Shown here: positions 6,257-9,757 of the stretch, in pieces | Layout: each line of letters starts with the position of its first letter | Position numbering within the stretch: position 1 is the stretch's first letter | DNA from: Nitrospirota bacterium | GTDB taxonomy: Bacteria > Nitrospirota > Nitrospiria > Nitrospirales > UBA8639 | Reading direction: 5' to 3' | Length of the DNA stretch: 9,757 nt | Assembly: GCA_003235785.1 (NCBI GenBank) | Contig: QJYE01000352.1 | Span: 1-9,757 of the forward strand | Translations under genes and position numbers: made by a program | Notes under the pieces: model-generated | Databases searched by the model: none | Seen by the model: only the letters and a program-made list of their open reading frames with translations | Told to the model about the DNA's origin: nothing

Positions 6257-6277
6257 CTCAATTGGTGGACAATTGAG
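6257..6277. repeat. Second hairpin abutting the alpha-subunit stop codon
   Basis: CTCAATTG (6257-6264) and CAATTGAG (6270-6277) form a perfect 8-base-pair stem with a 5-base loop, beginning at the base next to the stop codon at 6278-6280. It has no U-tract of its own and precedes the strong terminator by only 9 bases in the transcript. It may aid 3'-end stability or termination; the role is inferred. Confidence 0.5.
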
Positions 6278-7630
6278 TTATATGCTTTTCATAAATTCTG
6301 CCACGGCCGCCGGATCTACCGCTCCCATAATTGCTGAAGGAGGAACAGTATTGGATTTTTTCCCGGTCAGGCCACATTCGACTTCATCCGTAATCATTTC
6401 AACTGGCATGGACATTCCCCCGTAGACATGTGGACCAGCTACAATCTTTGCGTTGGAGAACCCATAAATTGCGGTCGCCACATCTTTAGCCAACCATCCG
6501 ATATAATTAAACTCGGGAATGACAATAAGCTTAGCTTTCGTACAAAGCTTCCTCAGCTCATTTGTTGGGAATGGTCGCAAGGAACGAATCTTGATCAATC
6601 CTGCCTTTATGCCTTTTTCCTTACATTGGCGGACCGCTTCACGGGATTGAGCCGCGGCACTGCCCGAAGCAATAAGGAGAACATCTGCTCCATCCACATC
6701 CTGAGCTTCTAACAATCCATCCATATAGTGCTCAATATATTTGCGTGAACGTTCCACGCCAGCCCATACTTCCTGCTGCCACACTGCGTGTATGTTATAG
6801 GCCATAAAATTAGATTTTTGGACCGGGGCATCACGAGACAATCGAGCCGGAGGATTTTCAGCATCTAACACAGGAACTGATCCTCGGTAAGGGTCGCGAG
6901 CTGGCAACTTGAACCCCTTATCCGGCATAGAACAATATCCTCGAGCATGCGTCACAAAAAAACCATCACAGCAGACACCTACTGGAAGGGTCACATCATT
7001 TTTTTCACTGATAATAAAGCCCTTCATAATAAAATCGAACAGGTCCTGTTGATTTTCAGCATGAAAGACCAACATTCCGCTATTCAAAAGGTAGGCAATT
7101 TCGATATTATCCGGTTGGATCGCCAGCGGAGCATTGACAACTCTGCATGTAAACATACAGACGGCAGGAAGACGGTGGCCAGCCCACGAAACGATTGGTT
7201 CAAGACCTCGTAATGTTCCAGGTCCAGCTGTGGCAGTAAAGGCTCGCACACCTGCGCGTGAGGCCCCAGCTATTGCTGACATCACTCCATATTCTTCTTC
7301 GCCTCGATAGAATTCCTTCACATATCCTTCCCCATACAAGACCCCAATTAATTGCAATGTTTCGCTTTGCGGGGTAATGGGATAGGCCACGGACATGTCG
7401 ACATTAGATCGCCTCACTGCCTCTTTTGCACATTCACTCCCCGTAATAAATTCCCGTTCACGAGGAGCCTCAAAAAACATATATTCAGGGGAAACTACAA
7501 CCTGACGTTTGGCGTCCCCATGAGGGTCTTTTCTTCCTTTTCCGCTATCAACCGATGGTGCTGGTGGAGCACTCGTAATTGGATCACCCTGGGGATTGGT
7601 TTTAACTTCTGTTTCTAAACCTTCACTCAT
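6278..7630 (-). CDS. porA: 2-oxoacid:ferredoxin oxidoreductase alpha subunit (pyruvate or 2-oxoglutarate type)
   Basis: The alpha subunit of a CoA-acylating 2-oxoacid:ferredoxin oxidoreductase, which together with beta forms the thiamine-diphosphate active site. In the reductive TCA cycle it carboxylates acetyl-CoA or succinyl-CoA with reduced ferredoxin. The pyrimidine-binding domain shows Ala-Tyr-Pro-Ile-Thr-Pro-Gln-Ser-Glu (82-90), Glu-Glu-Glu-Tyr-Gly-Val-Met-Ser-Ala-Ile-Ala-Gly-Ala-Ser (111-124) and Thr-Ala-Gly-Pro-Gly-Thr-Leu (134-140). The second domain shows Val-Leu-Leu-Ile-Ala-Ser-Gly-Ser (317-324) and Ser-Leu-Arg-Pro-Phe-Pro (350-355). At 450 residues it carries about 55 N-terminal residues, rich in Pro, Gly and charge, before the conserved fold. 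The start at 7630 is supported by AGGGGAA 7 bases upstream, whereas Met51 has no Shine-Dalgarno sequence. It is the last gene of the operon, 42 bases after epsilon. Substrate choice is unresolved, so forA is an alternative name. Confidence 0.88.
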   Translation of the reverse strand: MSEGLETEVKTNPQGDPITSAPPAPSVDSGKGRKDPHGDAKRQVVVSPEYMFFEAPREREFITGSECAKEAVRRSNVDMSVAYPITPQSETLQLIGVLYGEGYVKEFYRGEEEYGVMSAIAGASRAGVRAFTATAGPGTLRGLEPIVSWAGHRLPAVCMFTCRVVNAPLAIQPDNIEIAYLLNSGMLVFHAENQQDLFDFIMKGFIISEKNDVTLPVGVCCDGFFVTHARGYCSMPDKGFKLPARDPYRGSVPVLDAENPPARLSRDAPVQKSNFMAYNIHAVWQQEVWAGVERSRKYIEHYMDGLLEAQDVDGADVLLIASGSAAAQSREAVRQCKEKGIKAGLIKIRSLRPFPTNELRKLCTKAKLIVIPEFNYIGWLAKDVATAIYGFSNAKIVAGPHVYGGMSMPVEMITDEVECGLTGKKSNTVPPSAIMGAVDPAAVAEFMKSI

Positions 7631-7637
7631 GGCTTTA

Positions 7638-7644
7638 TTCCCCT
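7638..7644 (-). promoter_or_regulatory. Ribosome-binding site deciding the alpha-subunit start
   Basis: On the minus strand AGGGGAA lies 7 bases before the ATG at 7630. No comparable sequence precedes the internal Met51 codon, so the N-terminal extension of the alpha subunit is probably translated. Confidence 0.7.
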
Positions 7645-7672
7645 ATTGCTAAAGTAAAATTTCAACATACCC

Positions 7673-8437
7673 TTATGCTTCTTTTTGCATATGCTCGGCT
7701 TTATGACCAAAGGCCGCCGCATTTCCACTTCCAGGATCAACCGACAATCCAAAATTCAATGGATTGGTGTGGGTTTGGCCGTTATGGACCCTAGACTGCA
7801 GCCCAGTAAAGCGCACATTTTCCCCATTATCTGGTAATTTAATTCCCATTTCTTCACGTACCCGTTTAAAGACGGCCACAACCCTTCGAATCTTCGCAGC
7901 ATCAGAATCTCTTACCGTAAACATGGCATCTTCATGCCCTTGTTCCGCACAAATGGCCGAAGTCCAGCAGTTGGTTCCAGCTCGAATCATCTTGAGGGTC
8001 AAATTGGCATAGTGACAATGCACTCCGATAAAAATACAGGCTTCAATCTTATTCCCCCATATCGTCAGATTGGGGTGATTCGGATTGATAACTTCTTCTG
8101 GCTCAACCTTAGGGTACTTAGGGCGATAATCCGGCATGGGAATGACAAGCACATCAGGCAACTGGGCTGCTAACTCTAATACTGCCTTTGCCTTATCTGC
8201 AGCATGATCATTCCAATTCCACAAGACCAACGGACCAGGGAAAATGGTTGCATTCTTGCGCGTCAACATCGCTCGCGCCATGGCTTCCATTGCCTGCTCT
8301 TCTGCAACAACATGGCCAAATTTCAGACCATATCCTATGTCAGGCGTCAGTACGCCCAGCTCTGCTGCCGATGGTGGATGGAAACCTTGTGGCCCTGGAG
8401 CCACAATTGCTTCTTCTAGTTCTTTCGTTAATTCCAC
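7673..8437 (-). CDS. porE: Epsilon subunit of five-subunit 2-oxoacid:ferredoxin oxidoreductase (CdhB-like)
   Basis: A 254-residue protein with no iron-sulfur motif and no thiamine motif. It sits between the delta and alpha genes, the type of extra subunit found in five-subunit enzymes of Hydrogenobacter and Nitrospira. Residues 62-152 alternate strands and helices in a Rossmann-like way (Ala-Thr-Ile-Phe-Pro-Gly-Pro-Leu at 63-70, Asp-Val-Leu-Val-Ile-Pro at 95-100). The segment Ile-Glu-Ala-Cys-Ile-Phe-Ile-Gly-Val-His-Cys-His-Tyr (131-143) plus the helix after it recalls the CO dehydrogenase/acetyl-CoA synthase epsilon subunit (CdhB), a DHS-like fold. That link is by recollection of the family pattern. 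A long polar C-terminus follows residue 205. The start is GTG with GGAG 6 bases upstream; no in-frame ATG exists before an upstream stop. Its biochemical role is not established; structural or oxygen-protective roles are guesses. Confidence 0.78.
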   Translation of the reverse strand: MELTKELEEAIVAPGPQGFHPPSAAELGVLTPDIGYGLKFGHVVAEEQAMEAMARAMLTRKNATIFPGPLVLWNWNDHAADKAKAVLELAAQLPDVLVIPMPDYRPKYPKVEPEEVINPNHPNLTIWGNKIEACIFIGVHCHYANLTLKMIRAGTNCWTSAICAEQGHEDAMFTVRDSDAAKIRRVVAVFKRVREEMGIKLPDNGENVRFTGLQSRVHNGQTHTNPLNFGLSVDPGSGNAAAFGHKAEHMQKEA

Positions 8438-8443
8438 GTTAGA

Positions 8444-8447
8444 CTCC
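8444..8447 (-). promoter_or_regulatory. Ribosome-binding site fixing the GTG start of the epsilon gene
   Basis: GGAG on the minus strand lies 6 bases before GTG at 8437. An upstream ATG nearby is out of frame, and the epsilon frame closes at a TAA seven codons upstream, so GTG is the only credible start. Confidence 0.65.
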
Positions 8448-8488
8448 GATTCATATTAAATAGGAAATCAGCAAGGAAGCAATTCAAT

Positions 8489-8812
8489 TTACGACTGCCA
8501 CGGACTTGCTAAAACCGCTTTGGTATTTTTTTCTTGGTAAGTAATATTTTGGGTAAGTGCTGCATCACCAATCTGGTCAATCATTTCCATCTTAATGGCC
8601 TTATGTTTTGCCATGTTATCACATACCCAAACGCATTGTGCACAACCCTTACACCGATCTACGGCAACATAGGCCGACCCATATTTCAAACCCTTATCCT
8701 TGCCTGCCTCGGTATCATATTGAATGGTATTGGCTTCCGGGCAATATTGAGTACACAATTTACAACTGGTGGCCGCACATATTTCCTGATCAATATTCGC
8801 TACAAGATACAT
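8489..8812 (-). CDS. porD: Ferredoxin-like delta subunit, 2x[4Fe-4S], of 2-oxoacid:ferredoxin oxidoreductase
   Basis: A 107-residue electron-transfer subunit with two four-cysteine clusters. The first is Cys12-x4-Cys17-x2-Cys20-x3-Cys24-Pro and the second is Cys54-x2-Cys57-x2-Cys60-x3-Cys64-Asp. These would bind two [4Fe-4S] centres that pass electrons between the thiamine site and external ferredoxin. The first cluster has a four-residue gap after its first Cys, and the second lacks the Pro that usually follows the last Cys. The linker between clusters is about 29 residues, and a polar tail of about 40 residues follows. The start at 8812 is preceded by AAAGGGA. It lies 25 bases after the gamma gene and 51 bases before epsilon, so it belongs to the same operon. 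Confidence 0.88.
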   Translation of the reverse strand: MYLVANIDQEICAATSCKLCTQYCPEANTIQYDTEAGKDKGLKYGSAYVAVDRCKGCAQCVWVCDNMAKHKAIKMEMIDQIGDAALTQNITYQEKNTKAVLASPWQS

Positions 8813-8837
8813 CTCGTTCCCCTTTCAATTTTCTCTT

Positions 8838-9560
8838 TTAGGCCGAAGCCTTTGCTGCTGCATCTGTTTGGTCGGCCATTGAAGAGGCGCCAAGGGTCCA
8901 TCCATTCTCGATGGCATAATCCCATGCTGCTTTCACTACTGCCAGATTTTTTTCAATGAGCTCCGCTTTCTTTTTGAACTTTCTTTCCACCACACTATCC
9001 AATGCGGCAGTTCCTCCAGAAACTACGAATCCTTTTCCGAGAAATCGATCCTTCACAGCCGTACCGCAGGCCTCTAAATTTGAAAGGCCCGTAATTGCGC
9101 CTATTGCCCCAACCATTGCCATATTTGTGGCCAAATCTATTCCCGCTACATCGAGAGACATTTGGGTTGCAGGGAGGTAATAAATTTTGGCATTTAAATC
9201 TTTCAATTCGGCAGCTTGATCCGGCTCAAGAGTCATAGGATTATTGCTATTGATCAAAACGACCCCCTCCCGCTTTAACCCATAATAGAAGGGATTTGTG
9301 TAACTCTTCCCATGGGTGATGCACTGCGGGTGAAAGATCATGAGAATATGGGGGAAGGTAATTTCTCCAATTTCATAAATTGGCTCATTCGAGACACGCA
9401 CATAACTTTCTACGGGAGCCATTCGCTTTTCAGACCCATAGAATGGAACGATGGTACTTTCCCCTCCAGCATTAATGACCGCCGTGCTAAAAATATGGGA
9501 TGCGGTCACCACACCCTGACCACCAACGCCTGCCATACGAATGTTATAACGAATAGCCAT
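8838..9560 (-). CDS. porG: 2-oxoacid:ferredoxin oxidoreductase gamma subunit
   Basis: A 240-residue gamma subunit (Rossmann-like domain III of the pyruvate:ferredoxin oxidoreductase family). The signature Ala-Gly-Val-Gly-Gly-Gln-Gly-Val-Val-Thr-Ala-Ser is at 10-21. Tyr-Gly-Ser-Glu-Lys-Arg-Met-Ala-Pro-Val (41-50) corresponds to the family's Gly-x-Glu-Arg-Arg-Gly-Ala-Pro-Val loop, with Met in place of the usual Gly. Strand-helix repeats continue to about 185 with Ala-Thr-Asn-Met-Ala-Met-Val-Gly-Ala (about 143-151), a helix commonly seen near the subunit interface. The last 15 residues are a low-complexity Ala/Ser tail. GAGGGAGG precedes the ATG, the best ribosome-binding site in the operon. It follows the beta gene by 59 bases. 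Confidence 0.92.
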   Translation of the reverse strand: MAIRYNIRMAGVGGQGVVTASHIFSTAVINAGGESTIVPFYGSEKRMAPVESYVRVSNEPIYEIGEITFPHILMIFHPQCITHGKSYTNPFYYGLKREGVVLINSNNPMTLEPDQAAELKDLNAKIYYLPATQMSLDVAGIDLATNMAMVGAIGAITGLSNLEACGTAVKDRFLGKGFVVSGGTAALDSVVERKFKKKAELIEKNLAVVKAAWDYAIENGWTLGASSMADQTDAAAKASA

Positions 9561-9619
9561 CTCTAAACCTCCCTCATCACAATGTGAACAACCAAGCCTC
9601 TTAGTACCACCTCAGGAAG

Positions 9620-9757
9620 TTACCCCTTCGTTAATGCCGCTGCAGGCTTCGGGAGATATTCTTTGTACCCATACAATTCCCCTAAATGCTGCTTGGCTTC
9701 ATCCGTAATATACTCAGAAAATTTATATCGATCGTTTTCAACATCCTTTGCATCTTC
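9620..9757 (-). CDS. porB: C-terminal end of the oxidoreductase beta subunit (partial, N-terminus beyond window)
   Basis: An open frame of 45 codons runs from the right edge to a TAA at 9620-9622. It starts Glu-Asp-Ala-Lys-Asp-Val-Glu-Asn-Asp and ends in Leu-Pro-Lys-Pro-Ala-Ala-Ala-Leu-Thr-Lys-Gly. None of the catalytic Gly-Asp-Gly thiamine motif or cluster cysteines lies in this part, so the call rests on position: same strand, directly before gamma, in an operon otherwise lacking only the beta subunit. The charged helical tail is compatible with a beta-subunit C-terminus. The gene could be another subunit or an unrelated protein. Confidence 0.6.
   Translation of the reverse strand, partial: EDAKDVENDRYKFSEYITDEAKQHLGELYGYKEYLPKPAAALTKG

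Noticed and set aside
5806..6276. Plus-strand open frame of 156 codons opposite surE
   Set aside because: It lies antisense to strongly conserved surE motifs and runs into the terminator; no family resemblance.
8534..8959. Plus-strand open frame of 141 codons opposite the delta and gamma genes
   Set aside because: Cys/Pro/His-rich antisense translation of ferredoxin codons; a shadow.
1..9757. tRNA, rRNA, CRISPR array, insertion sequence or phage attachment site
   Set aside because: No cloverleaf, spaced direct repeats, transposase motifs or terminal inverted repeats were seen on either strand.

Overview
The window looks like a chromosomal segment from a member of the Nitrospirota, most likely a Nitrospira-type bacterium. 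The main reason is the right-hand third, which encodes a five-subunit 2-oxoacid:ferredoxin oxidoreductase of the kind known from Hydrogenobacter and Nitrospira, where it serves the reductive TCA cycle. By eye the base composition is near 50% G+C, which would fit a lower-GC lineage such as marine Nitrospira. The assignment rests on recalled family knowledge and not on a database search. Every recognised gene but one is on the minus strand. There are no tRNA or rRNA genes, insertion sequences or CRISPR arrays, and no gene-free stretch longer than about 120 bases.

Left region (1-2058, minus): a type IV pilus assembly cluster. A prepilin peptidase (pilD) comes first, followed by three pseudopilins: a FimT/GspH type, a PilV type and a PilW type cut by the window edge. 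Each pseudopilin has the class III prepilin signal Gly|hydrophobic with Glu at +5. The peptidase encoded first would process the three proteins encoded after it. Two of the pseudopilins carry Asp/Asn/Gly-rich loops that look like calcium sites.

Middle region: a 116-base divergent intergenic region separates pilD from a plus-strand, 86-residue, DNA-binding-only LuxR-type regulator. This converges on a minus-strand housekeeping run read as surE - DedA/YqaA-family membrane protein - cysS - rlmB. The cysS-DedA junction is 3 bases, and cysS and rlmB overlap by 26 bases, so these two junctions are probably co-transcribed.

Right region (6205-9757, minus): an oxidoreductase operon read as beta (partial) - gamma - delta (2x[4Fe-4S] ferredoxin) - epsilon - alpha. 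It ends in a near-perfect intrinsic terminator directly preceding surE. Alpha, beta and gamma would form the thiamine-diphosphate and CoA-dependent core, and delta would carry electrons to or from ferredoxin. Epsilon is the least understood part; here it shows a resemblance to the CdhB/acetyl-CoA synthase epsilon family. Whether the substrate is pyruvate or 2-oxoglutarate cannot be settled from the sequence alone.
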